Below, piece by piece: positions 17,848 to 25,457 of a stretch of 40,208 bases of DNA. Source of the DNA: Phytoactinopolyspora limicola (GTDB lineage Bacteria > Actinomycetota > Actinomycetes > Jiangellales > Jiangellaceae); contig NZ_JAAOEN010000030.1 of assembly GCF_011320225.1 (NCBI RefSeq), positions 1 to 40,208 on the forward strand, given 5' to 3'. The translations under genes and the position numbers were made by a program. The notes beneath the pieces were generated by a model, which saw nothing but the letters and a program-made list of their open reading frames with translations, made no database searches and was not told the DNA's origin. Each line of letters opens with the position of its first letter. The stretch's first letter is position 1.

Positions 17848-18858
17848 TCACCCGTTGGCGTCCTCGAGGTACGGCAGCAACCTGTCCAACGCGTACGGGA
17901 TAGACAACGGAGACGGCGTGTTCAAGGCCACGATGGTGGCGTAGTCGAGAACCGCCACGGTGCCGGGGAGCTGGTCGAAACCGGGTATGTCGGTGAGATC
18001 GTCTTCATCGCCGCCGTTCACCAGGAACGCCAGAAGATCGGCCCGCAGAAGGTCGGCCCGTTCGGTGGCGACGTTGAGCCGGGCCTGGCTGGCGTTCTCG
18101 GCCTCGCTGACCACCGGGGGATACAGCTGCATGCCGAGCTGTTGGAAGAAGACGCTGGATCCGTCGTCCTCGTCCGCGACGATGTACATCGAGTCGCCGA
18201 CGATGTACTGAGCCAGGGCGAAGGTCTGACCGGCCAGGCCGCGGAGGTCGGCGGCCACGTCGGCGACCCGGCGGTCCACCGCGTCGATCACGGAGGTTGC
18301 GCGTTCGACGTCGCGGAGGATGTCGCCGGCCACATCCACTAGGTCGTGCCATGGGGACACCTGACCGCTGTCCAGCGAGGCCACCGTCGGAGCGATACCC
18401 GACAGGAGGGTGTAGGTCTCGTCGTCGGCGATCGTGAAGGTGCCCACGATCAGGTCTGGCTCCAGGGCGGAGATCTGCTCGAACGGCAGGCCATCCACCG
18501 TGGTCAACGCCGCCGCGTCGGCGGGAAGCTCCTGCCACGGGGTGATGGAGTCCGGCAGGTAGCTGTCGATGGTGTGGCCGACCGGCTCAACACCCATAGC
18601 CAGCATCACGTCGGTCCATTGCGAGTCGATGGTGACGACTCGTTGTGGAACGGCGTCGATCACGGTGGTGCCGAACCGGTGCGTGACGGTCACCGCGTCG
18701 GCGTTGCCTCCGCCTTCCGTTGTGGTGTTGTCGCCCGCCTCGACCGTGGTGGTGTCGCCGGGATCGGCATCGTCGGATCCGCAGGCGGCAACACCGGTCA
18801 TGATCAGCGCGCCTAGCGCCACGAACATGGACCGGCGCAGAGAAGTCCCGAGGTTCAT
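17848..18858 (-). CDS. Iron-siderophore ABC transporter binding lipoprotein
   Basis: 336 residues. A signal peptide ends at the lipobox VAAC (Cys26), then a Thr/Asp/Gly-rich linker leads into a class III (FepB/FecB-type) binding fold: PQRVVTIDSQWTDVMLAMGVEPVG, LEPDLIVGTF and a C-terminal helix. It should catch a ferric siderophore outside the membrane and deliver it to the two permeases that follow. The ATG immediately follows an iron box, leaving no room for a Shine-Dalgarno site. TAGGCT lies 7 bp before the start, which suggests a leaderless transcript. A later in-frame ATG (residue 11) would remove the positive N-terminus of the signal peptide. Confidence 0.92.
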   Translation of the reverse strand: MNLGTSLRRSMFVALGALIMTGVAACGSDDADPGDTTTVEAGDNTTTEGGGNADAVTVTHRFGTTVIDAVPQRVVTIDSQWTDVMLAMGVEPVGHTIDSYLPDSITPWQELPADAAALTTVDGLPFEQISALEPDLIVGTFTIADDETYTLLSGIAPTVASLDSGQVSPWHDLVDVAGDILRDVERATSVIDAVDRRVADVAADLRGLAGQTFALAQYIVGDSMYIVADEDDGSSVFFQQLGMQLYPPVVSEAENASQARLNVATERADLLRADLLAFLVNGGDEDDLTDIPGFDQLPGTVAVLDYATIVALNTPSPLSIPYALDRLLPYLEDANG

Positions 18859-18877
18859 GAAGGTCAGCCTAACCTAA
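18859..18877 (-). promoter_or_regulatory. DtxR/IdeR-type iron box
   Basis: On the - strand the sequence TTAGGTTAGGCTGACCTTC matches 16 of 19 positions of the palindromic iron-box consensus TTAGGTTAGCCTAACCTAA. It abuts the start codon of the siderophore-binding lipoprotein and covers its likely -10 (TAGGCT). Iron-loaded IdeR/DmdR binding here should shut off the uptake operon when iron is sufficient. Confidence 0.88.
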
Positions 18878-18961
18878 ATTAGGGGACCCTCTCCGCTTGC
18901 CTCCATGGCGTCGCCCCAGGGGCTCCTTTCGGGGATGTCCCTGGCGCGACGCGCTCGGTGG

Positions 18962-19084
18962 TCAGCCCTGGCGGGCCTTGAATCGAGGATTCTGTTTGTT
19001 GATGACGAAGAGCCGGCCGCGGCGGCGGACAACCTGAGCGCCAGGCTTGTTCTTCATCGACTTCAGGGAGTTGCGTACCTTCAT
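18962..19084 (-). CDS. rpmJ: Ribosomal protein bL36, alternative (zinc-free) form
   Basis: A 40-residue protein beginning [19 protein letters not shown] and ending NPRFKARQG, the signature of the second-type bL36 found in actinobacteria. The standard bL36 has a Cys/His zinc site; this one has none, so it is the C-minus form. Such copies usually replace the zinc form in the 50S subunit during zinc shortage and are controlled by Zur. AAGGG lies 4 bp before the ATG. An AT-rich imperfect inverted repeat about 50 bp upstream is a candidate operator. Confidence 0.93.
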   Translation of the reverse strand: MKVRNSLKSMKNKPGAQVVRRRGRLFVINKQNPRFKARQG

Positions 19085-19134
19085 CGGACCCTTCCGTTCT
19101 GTCGGCGGCCACGCATGCGGCTTGACGCTAGAGT

Positions 19135-19151
19135 ATAACGAGACCGATTAT
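19135..19151 (-). promoter_or_regulatory. AT-rich imperfect inverted repeat upstream of bL36
   Basis: ATAACGAGACCGATTAT carries ATAA/TTAT ends around a GC-richer centre, within an AT-rich patch (19131-19158) that stands out from the surroundings. On the - strand TATACT lies beside it as a possible -10. Its position fits an operator of the bL36 gene, for which Zur is the expected regulator, but the spacing does not match a textbook Zur box. Confidence 0.4.
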
Positions 19152-19236
19152 CAAATATTCCGCACGCCGTCTGCCGGGCCTATGGTGCGGCCAGGTGGAG
19201 TGCCGCTGCGAAGTCACCGGCCATAGGGTCGACCCC

Positions 19237-19857
19237 ATGGCACTGATTCACAAGGCAACGATGACGCCCACCAAGAAGGAGTTGCTGGCCGATTGGTTGC
19301 CAACTCGAGGTTGGTGGCCCGGAGGTGGCGGGCCCCACGTGGTCGGCGCGTACCGGCTGGATGATCCGGAGGGTGAGGTCGGCATAGAGGCGATGCTCGT
19401 TGCCTCGCCGGACGGAGCGCTCCTCCACGTCCCCTTGACCTACCGCGGCGCCGCACTGCCCGGCGCCGAATCGTTCTTGGTCGGCACGTCGGAACACTCG
19501 GTCCTGGGCACCCGCTGGATCTACGACGGCTGCGGAGACCCCGTGTGGGCAGCGCAGACGGCGGCCGTCATCCTGTCTGGCGGAGCCCAGGCGGAGGAGA
19601 CGGTGGACGCCGGCGACGGCACCCGGAAGCGGCGGGAACCGAGTGTCCGGGTCGACGCCAGCGGTGGTGGCGCCGTCGACGTCGGAAACATCGACGCGGT
19701 GACGGCCCGCGACGACGGCCCCACCACACTCGTGCAAGCCGGTGACCTGGAAATCGTGCTGGTGCGCGTCGTCGGGACCGATGTCAGCGCGCCGCACACC
19801 CTCACGGGCCGGTGGGCCGATGGCGGGCCGTCCGTGCTCGCCGGTGTGCGAACCTGA
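19237..19857 (+). CDS. Maltokinase N-terminal cap-like (CG0192-family) protein
   Basis: 206 residues. The start MALIHKATMTPTKKELL, with LPTRGWWPG, resembles the N-terminal cap domain of maltokinase and the stand-alone actinobacterial CG0192-like proteins. LHVPLTYRGAALPGAE and GTRWIYDGCGDPVW are also typical of that group. No kinase domain is attached, so the function is unknown. The ATG at 19237 is chosen because the N-terminus then matches the family and because TAGGGT ends 7 bp before it, which would give a leaderless transcript; an upstream in-frame GTG at 19195 has no support. Confidence 0.75.
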   Translation: MALIHKATMTPTKKELLADWLPTRGWWPGGGGPHVVGAYRLDDPEGEVGIEAMLVASPDGALLHVPLTYRGAALPGAESFLVGTSEHSVLGTRWIYDGCGDPVWAAQTAAVILSGGAQAEETVDAGDGTRKRREPSVRVDASGGGAVDVGNIDAVTARDDGPTTLVQAGDLEIVLVRVVGTDVSAPHTLTGRWADGGPSVLAGVRT

Positions 19858-19878
19858 GCGTGCATCGCCGCGGTCGAT

Positions 19879-19970
19879 AACGGTGGAGGGCTTTCCGCGC
19901 AACGGTGGAAGGTAGTACCTGCTCTGGCGAGGACAACCCTCCACCGTTGTGCGAAAAACCCTCCACCGTT
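19879..19970. repeat. Long inverted repeat, 31-nt arms
   Basis: Arms 19879-19909 and 19940-19970 are complementary at 28 of 31 positions around a 30-base loop. Each arm itself contains two copies of AACGGTGGA. The element lies between the CG0192-like gene and the subtilase gene and could form a large hairpin in DNA or RNA. It has the look of a palindromic intergenic repeat and may also act as a terminator. Confidence 0.85.
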
Positions 19971-20089
19971 GCGCTAACGCTCGAAAGCCCTATAGCGCAT
20001 GTCTGCCGGGCGCCGTCAACCGCACCGGATGCTGGCGGGTAGTAGGCCCGCCTTAAGCTCGTCCCCTTTCTACGAAACGGACGAGGACG

Positions 20090-22486
20090 ATGGTTGTGCG
20101 AGTGTCGGCTGGCCGGCGCCTTCGGGCCGGTGTGGTGACGGTGATGTGTTCGGCGTTCGTCGTGGTGTCATGCACCGGCGACGACGGCTCGTCTGCCAGT
20201 GACGGCGCCGATACCGAGTCGGCCGGAGCGGACTCGTCCCTCACGATGACCGAGGTGACCGCGGAACTCCTGGATGGTGCGGTCAGCCTGACCTGGGACC
20301 CGGTCGGCGAGGCCACACGGTACGTCGTTGGCGGCGTCGACGGCGAGGTCGAGGTTCCCGCCAACATCTGCGCGGAGAGCTGTGCGCTCACGCTGCTGGC
20401 GCAGAACATCGGTGCGGACGGGGCGATCTCGGTCAGTGCGGCCACCGACGACGGTGCCGCGTCCGAACCATCCGTTGTCGTGGTCGAGTTGCCAGCCCAG
20501 CCGGACGACGAGGCTGAGTTGAGTGAGGACGACCTCGAGGTACTCCTCGTCCACAGTTGGGATCCCACGGAGGACAACTCTTCCCCTGACGTGGAGGTCG
20601 TGCCCGTCGACTCGCTCGAGGAAGCCGAACGGGTCATTGAGGAGGCGATGGGGCCGGACTCGGGTGTCATATCGGCCTCGTTGAACCTGCCCGTCGACAA
20701 CTCGGCCGACAGCAGTGCCGCCAGTGCGTCGGGCTCGGCGTTGGCCACCTGGTACGCCGATGCGATGAGGTACGACGTGTTGCCGGGCAATCCCCGTGGA
20801 GAAGGTATCGTCGTCGGCACGATCGAGGCGGTGGGGGTCGACGCGAGCCACCCCTCGTTGGCCGGGGCCGTACGAGACGGCCGCCACGTCGACTACTGGC
20901 TTCTTGCTAACGCCAACTCCGACGATGGCGCCGACGATGGCGATGGCGACCAGGCTGCGGCGGCCTCTGACGGCGTGCACAACGGGGTCTCCAATCCGGG
21001 GGTTCACGCCACCGCCGTCGCCTCCGTCGTCGTCGGTCAGCCCGCGGGTGCGGTTCCGGGTATCGCCCCGGGTGCCGAGATCTACCCGATCAACATCGGT
21101 GACGGATCCGAGGCCGACATGGTGCGCGGCATCATCATGGCCGTCGACGCCGGGGTCGACATCATCAACATCTCGATGGTGCTCGGATGTAAGTCGGTCC
21201 TGTGGTTGACCAATTGCCCGACCGGTGTCGCGGCGGCGACGGACTACGCCGAAAGCAAAGGTGTCATCGTTGTCGCCGGTGCTGGCAACAACGGCGCTGG
21301 CGAAGGCTGTGGTGGGTCGACCAACGCTGACCTGTGGCCGGCGGTCCTTGACACGGTGATCTCCGTTGGTGGCTACGCGCCGTCCGGTGAGGTGTATTCC
21401 TGTTCCCCCGACCGGCCGGACGTCGATGTGCTGGCACCAGCGGTCCGGATGTTGATCGCCGACGTCGATCGGCAGGATACGAGCAGCAAGTACGCGGTCG
21501 GCAGCGGGACGTCGTTCGCGGCGCCGCTCATCAGCGGACTGTTAGCCATCGTGCTGGCCGAGCGGCCCGATCTCACTCCCGCGCACATCCGCTCGCTGAT
21601 GCCGCTGTGGCGGGACGAGGCGGGCCGGATCGACGTCGTCGCAGTGCTGGCGTGGTTGGGTCTCGTCGACGATCCAACTGAGCTCGGTCTGGAGGACCTC
21701 GCCGCCGTGACGCCGTACACGGTGCGGCTGGACTTCGACCGCACCGAGCCGATAGCCGGCCTCGTGGATCGAGTGTCGCATCTGCCCGAGATCGTCACCA
21801 CCCACGCCTGGCGTGGCCAGCATCGTGACAAGCGCGAAGGGGTGTGGAACTACACCGACCACAGCGTCTGGGAGATCACCGGCACCATCTTCCTGCTCGA
21901 AGACGGCAGTGTCGAGGCCACCGGCGCATGGCGGGGTACCTGGCCAGGCCGGGACGGCAAACCTCGTACCCCCGGAATGATGGTGCTCGACGGGTACCAG
22001 GCGTGGTGCCACGTGCCGATGATGAAGGGTGTCAGATGGCCGACCAAGGCGGTGCGCTGGGACATTCCCGTGCTGGTCGACGCGGGGCTGGTGCCCGGAA
22101 CCAATCAGCCCGGGCGGCCACCGGAGTTCGAGCTGAGCTTCTCCCTCGGCGAAGGCGCCACCGCCGACGAGGCGGGAGTGCTGCCCCTGCTCAATCTGCT
22201 CTATAACGACCTGGACCGGTGTGAGGGGTACATCGGGCTGCATACGTCGGCCGCCCTCGACAGCCCGTGGCCTGAGATCACCCCCGTCTACGCGGAGTAC
22301 TTCGACACGGTGCAGGAGATCAACGAAGAGTTGATCGCGGCCAGTCCTTTCACGCTGGATTCGCCACTTGTCTTCTCCGGTGATGGAACGGCGTCCGTCG
22401 TCGAGAACCCGGACATCGGTGTCGAGTACAACACCGACCCGGCGTGTCAGACGATAGGTTACAAAGCGGGCCGCTGGCTGTGTTGA
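20090..22486 (+). CDS. S8-family subtilase lipoprotein with Glu at the catalytic Asp position
   Basis: 798 residues. A signal peptide ends at VVSC (Cys28, lipobox-like), followed by an acidic linker, a fibronectin III-like segment (about 51-137), another acidic stretch and a subtilase domain (about 235-500). H306 lies in GVHATAVASVVVG, the oxyanion N400 in GAGNNG and the nucleophile S475 in GTSFAAP. The first triad residue is E246 in TIEAVGVDASHP, where canonical enzymes have D in DTG; one extra residue follows it. The C-terminal 290 residues match nothing I recognise. The protein should act outside the cell. Whether it cleaves substrates is open. Confidence 0.88.
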   Translation: MVVRVSAGRRLRAGVVTVMCSAFVVVSCTGDDGSSASDGADTESAGADSSLTMTEVTAELLDGAVSLTWDPVGEATRYVVGGVDGEVEVPANICAESCALTLLAQNIGADGAISVSAATDDGAASEPSVVVVELPAQPDDEAELSEDDLEVLLVHSWDPTEDNSSPDVEVVPVDSLEEAERVIEEAMGPDSGVISASLNLPVDNSADSSAASASGSALATWYADAMRYDVLPGNPRGEGIVVGTIEAVGVDASHPSLAGAVRDGRHVDYWLLANANSDDGADDGDGDQAAAASDGVHNGVSNPGVHATAVASVVVGQPAGAVPGIAPGAEIYPINIGDGSEADMVRGIIMAVDAGVDIINISMVLGCKSVLWLTNCPTGVAAATDYAESKGVIVVAGAGNNGAGEGCGGSTNADLWPAVLDTVISVGGYAPSGEVYSCSPDRPDVDVLAPAVRMLIADVDRQDTSSKYAVGSGTSFAAPLISGLLAIVLAERPDLTPAHIRSLMPLWRDEAGRIDVVAVLAWLGLVDDPTELGLEDLAAVTPYTVRLDFDRTEPIAGLVDRVSHLPEIVTTHAWRGQHRDKREGVWNYTDHSVWEITGTIFLLEDGSVEATGAWRGTWPGRDGKPRTPGMMVLDGYQAWCHVPMMKGVRWPTKAVRWDIPVLVDAGLVPGTNQPGRPPEFELSFSLGEGATADEAGVLPLLNLLYNDLDRCEGYIGLHTSAALDSPWPEITPVYAEYFDTVQEINEELIAASPFTLDSPLVFSGDGTASVVENPDIGVEYNTDPACQTIGYKAGRWLC

Positions 22487-22513
22487 TCTGCTGGTTCGCG
22501 GCCGGTGTGCGGG

Positions 22514-23284
22514 TCACGTCGGCGAGCTATCCGTCGCCTTGGTCCGCCAGCGCTGGTTGACCTGCGGCCAGAGGACATGTCGGCCAAGCCAGCCGAGATG
22601 CCGGATGTCGTCGCGCCGCCGTCGGAGCCACGGTTCGGGTGCGGGAATGGTGGCCGGTGCACCGGCCTGGCCGACGCCGTTAGTGGCCAAGACCTCGGCG
22701 CTGCGAGCCGCCAGATAGCGGTGGCCGCGGCCATTGGGGTGCAGGCGGTCGGCGCTGAGCATCCGGGTCTTCACCAGTGGACGGTCGACGGGGACTTCGA
22801 CGAGCCAGCAGCCGTATTTCCGGCTCACCTGGTCGATGACGTCGTTGGCCGCGGCGAGCCGGGCGCGGAGGGCTGCCCGGCGATGTTCCCGGATCGGCAA
22901 CCCGGCCGCGACGTCGTGCAGCCGGACGGTCACGACTCTTCGGGTCGTGATGCGGGTGAGTTCGGCGATCACGGCCTCGTAGTTGTCCCCGAACTGCCCG
23001 GCGTCGAACGTCTTGCTCAGGGCGTCGTTGATGCCGATCGCGCAGGTGACGACGTCGGGTTGGTGGTCGGCGACGTCGGGCAGCTGGCGATAACGGACCC
23101 GGCGGGCCGTCGCGCCGATCTGGGCGAGGTTGGCGACGAGTTCGATCCCGGGATGGCTCTCCACCAGCTGAGTCACCCAGCCGCGTAGCCCGAGCGGGTA
23201 GCTGGGGGAGCGCGGGACTGGATCGCCGACCCCGACGGTGAGGCTGTCACCGCACGCCACGACCCGACACATAGTCATGTTCAT
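22514..23284 (-). CDS. SGNH/GDSL hydrolase
   Basis: 256 residues with all four SGNH blocks: GDSLTVG with nucleophile S14, the Gly of NLAQIGATARR, Asn in GIND, and Asp/His in SADRLHPNGRGH. There is no signal peptide, so it is probably cytoplasmic. The C-terminal 50 residues, rich in Arg and Trp, go beyond the core domain. Three in-frame ATGs crowd the start (23284, 23278, 23272) and lie inside a 20-bp palindrome, so the PadR regulator read in the other direction may control it. The gene converges on the subtilase gene with 27 bp between them. Confidence 0.88.
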   Translation of the reverse strand: MNMTMCRVVACGDSLTVGVGDPVPRSPSYPLGLRGWVTQLVESHPGIELVANLAQIGATARRVRYRQLPDVADHQPDVVTCAIGINDALSKTFDAGQFGDNYEAVIAELTRITTRRVVTVRLHDVAAGLPIREHRRAALRARLAAANDVIDQVSRKYGCWLVEVPVDRPLVKTRMLSADRLHPNGRGHRYLAARSAEVLATNGVGQAGAPATIPAPEPWLRRRRDDIRHLGWLGRHVLWPQVNQRWRTKATDSSPT

Positions 23285-23290
23285 GACTAT
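23271..23290. promoter_or_regulatory. Palindromic operator between SGNH hydrolase and padR genes
   Basis: ATAGTCATGTTCATGACTAT has perfect 9-bp arms around TT. It overlaps the clustered ATG codons of the - strand hydrolase and lies 25 bp before the padR start. A second small palindrome, TACTGAGTA (23297-23305), sits closer to padR. PadR-family proteins commonly bind such sites in their own divergent promoter region. Confidence 0.75.
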
Positions 23291-23314
23291 TCAATGTACT
23301 GAGTATTCATCTTT

Positions 23315-23911
23315 ATGGCTAGACTGCGGGACATGGCGCTCCGGCACGCGGTCCTGGCCGCCCTCGTCCACGGCGAAGCAAGCGGCTACGAGCTGGCCAA
23401 ACGGTTCGAGCTCGGGGTCGCGAACTTCTGGCACGCCAAACCGCAGCAGGTCTACGCGGAGCTCACCCGGCTGCGCGAGGCGGGGTTGGTCGACGGCCGC
23501 GAGGTGATCCAAGAGTCACGACCCAACAAACGGATGTTCTCCATCACCGACGACGGCCTCGCGATGCTCGACGAGTTCGCCGCTTCGCCGACGCCGCTGC
23601 CGGTCGGCCGCGATGACCTCATGGTTGCCGTCCAGGCCATCGACGTGGTGGGCGCGAGGTCGGTGCTCGCCGGAATCGACCGCCGCGTCGACCTGGCCGA
23701 ACAGAAACTCGCCGCCCTCCGGGAACTGGAACAGCAGATCCTCGGCGAGCGGGACGAAGCCACCTTCGTGCGCACAACTCGCCACCTCGGCCCCTACCTG
23801 ACCTGCCGGCGGGGCATCCGATTTCAGGAGGAGGCGCTGGAGTGGTGCCATTGGGTCCGGGGCGTCGTCGACACCTGGCAGCAGCACGGTCGAGCCGTTC
23901 CACGGCCATGA
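23315..23911 (+). CDS. PadR-family transcriptional regulator
   Basis: 198 residues. The N-terminal winged helix begins ALRHAVLAALVHGEASGYELAKRF and continues PQQVYAELTRLREAGLVDG, the PadR signature; a C-terminal helical part (about 100-198) should dimerise. No ribosome-binding site precedes the ATG, and TATTCA ends 5 bp before it, so the transcript is probably leaderless. It is divergent from the SGNH hydrolase across a clean palindrome and probably represses both. The inducer is unknown. Confidence 0.92.
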   Translation: MARLRDMALRHAVLAALVHGEASGYELAKRFELGVANFWHAKPQQVYAELTRLREAGLVDGREVIQESRPNKRMFSITDDGLAMLDEFAASPTPLPVGRDDLMVAVQAIDVVGARSVLAGIDRRVDLAEQKLAALRELEQQILGERDEATFVRTTRHLGPYLTCRRGIRFQEEALEWCHWVRGVVDTWQQHGRAVPRP

Positions 23912-23955
23912 CCGGCCCCGCTCACCCTGGGGGCAGGCGGCACCGGCCGGTCATG
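23907..23955. terminator. Bidirectional terminator hairpin
   Basis: Perfect 11-bp arms catgaccggcc (23907-23917) and ggccggtcatg (23945-23955) flank 27 bases, placed exactly between the convergent padR and beta-propeller genes. The left arm includes the padR stop codon. Confidence 0.7.
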
Positions 23956-23972
23956 ACCGGGGTACTCGGACG

Positions 23973-25457
23973 TCAGTAGCCGCCCAGGTCATATGGCTGC
24001 CGGGGCCCGTCGGGCGCCGCGCTGGTATCGACCGGTTCGGTGGCCAGCTCGCATGCGCCGGCGACGGTGCACCGCACCAGCGCCATCTGGCTGCCGTCCT
24101 GCCACGCGGCGAACACCACGGACTCGGCGGACTCCCAGGTGATCTGTCCCGGGTGTTCAACATCGCGACGCAGGACCTCGTCGCCGGTCCGAGCGTCGAC
24201 GAGGACGAGATCGCTGCGCCCGTCCCAGTTATCCCGCCAGTCGTCGAACCCGGATGCGGCGTCGATCATCTCGTCTGTGACGGTGACCTCGGTACCACCG
24301 ACATCGATGACATCGCCAGCTTGAAGATGTTGCAGCTCGCTGACATGTATCCCGTCAACGAACATTGGTGGTCCTTGCTGTGCCACGACAGCGGCGTAGC
24401 GGCCGTCTGGTGAGAAGGCGGCGACGTGATCCTCACCGGGGCTCCACAACACCTGTTCGGTCCTGGTGTCGACGACGGCCGAGCTCGAGTCCTCGGCCTC
24501 GTTCGGTGGCACGAACACCCCGAATTCGCCGGACGGTGCGAGGACCTGCGTAAAGCCGAAGTCCGTCCAGGGGGAGATCGTGTCGGCGGTCGGCTCCCAG
24601 ACGTACACCCCATCGGGGCTGTTGTTGGCGCTATCCAGTACCAGCCGGTCCGCCTCCAGGAAGCCCATGACGCCGCCGATATGGCCTTCGTCCCCGGTCT
24701 GCTCGCGGGTGTGGATCAACTCTCCGGTGGTGGCGTCGGCGACGTTCAGGACGGTGCGCGACGGGCCCGATCCGTTGTCCGCGCTGAACTCGTGCTCGGC
24801 CCAAGCGATCCGCGACCCGTCCGGCGACACCGCCAGACTGAAGGTGATCGAGTCCGCCAGCTGCTCGACCGTGCCATCTTGCCCTACCAGGTAGACCTCG
24901 TAGGGGCCGTGCTCGTACTCGTCGCCGGCCGGGGTGGTCAGCACGGCGGCGCCGCCGTTCACCGGCTCCAACGCGCGCAGCGACCCGAAGTCGGCGTCGA
25001 ACGGCACAGCTGTGTCACCGAGGTGGATCGTGCCGTCGGCGTACCAGGGTGTGTCCGGCGCTGCTCCGCTGCTGAGGTCGTCGAGGTCGACAACGTCGTT
25101 GGCGGTCTCTGGTGCTGGTGGTTCGGCATCCGGCGCGGCCTCGTCCGGGTCGGCGTCCGTCGCGGCCTCGTCCGGGTCGGCGTCCGTCGCGGCGTCGCTC
25201 GACTCGTCGGCCGGTCCGAGCCCCGGATCGCTGTGGGACGAGGAAACGTCCGAGTTCTCCCACAGCCCGAGCGGATCGGCCACGGCAAGCGTGGTGCCGC
25301 CCGCGACAACCAGCGACGCGCCGCCGGCGACCGCCATCCTGGTCACCTGCTGCCGGCGCCGGGCGCCACGCAGAACCTGGTCCGCGAGTTCGGGGCGGGG
25401 CGGTACCACCCGGACCATGTCGTTCATGCTCCGTCTGACGAGATCTTCGATGTTCAT
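23973..25457 (-). CDS. Membrane-anchored beta-propeller-like protein coupled to a SigE-type sigma factor
   Basis: 494 residues. A cytoplasmic N-terminal part (1-48) contains ELADQVLRGARRRQQ; one membrane helix (about 49-68) and an acidic low-complexity linker follow, with a 9-residue repeat TDADPDEAA. A C-terminal WD40/TolB-like domain has recurring blades (AVSPDGSRIAWAE, AAFSPDGRYAAVVAQ). The ATG overlaps the stop of the sigma gene (ATGA); the long open frame upstream belongs to the other reading frame. This arrangement fits a membrane partner or anti-sigma-like sensor with the propeller outside. No zinc anti-sigma HxxxCxxC motif is visible, so the mechanism is inference. Confidence 0.82.
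   Translation of the reverse strand: MNIEDLVRRSMNDMVRVVPPRPELADQVLRGARRRQQVTRMAVAGGASLVVAGGTTLAVADPLGLWENSDVSSSHSDPGLGPADESSDAATDADPDEAATDADPDEAAPDAEPPAPETANDVVDLDDLSSGAAPDTPWYADGTIHLGDTAVPFDADFGSLRALEPVNGGAAVLTTPAGDEYEHGPYEVYLVGQDGTVEQLADSITFSLAVSPDGSRIAWAEHEFSADNGSGPSRTVLNVADATTGELIHTREQTGDEGHIGGVMGFLEADRLVLDSANNSPDGVYVWEPTADTISPWTDFGFTQVLAPSGEFGVFVPPNEAEDSSSAVVDTRTEQVLWSPGEDHVAAFSPDGRYAAVVAQQGPPMFVDGIHVSELQHLQAGDVIDVGGTEVTVTDEMIDAASGFDDWRDNWDGRSDLVLVDARTGDEVLRRDVEHPGQITWESAESVVFAAWQDGSQMALVRCTVAGACELATEPVDTSAAPDGPRQPYDLGGY
25135..25188 (-). repeat. 27-bp in-frame tandem repeat
   Basis: Two perfect copies, 25135-25161 and 25162-25188, encode the repeated 9-residue unit TDADPDEAA in the linker of the beta-propeller-like membrane protein. 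A partial third copy follows. Slippage here would change linker length without breaking the frame. Confidence 0.9.
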
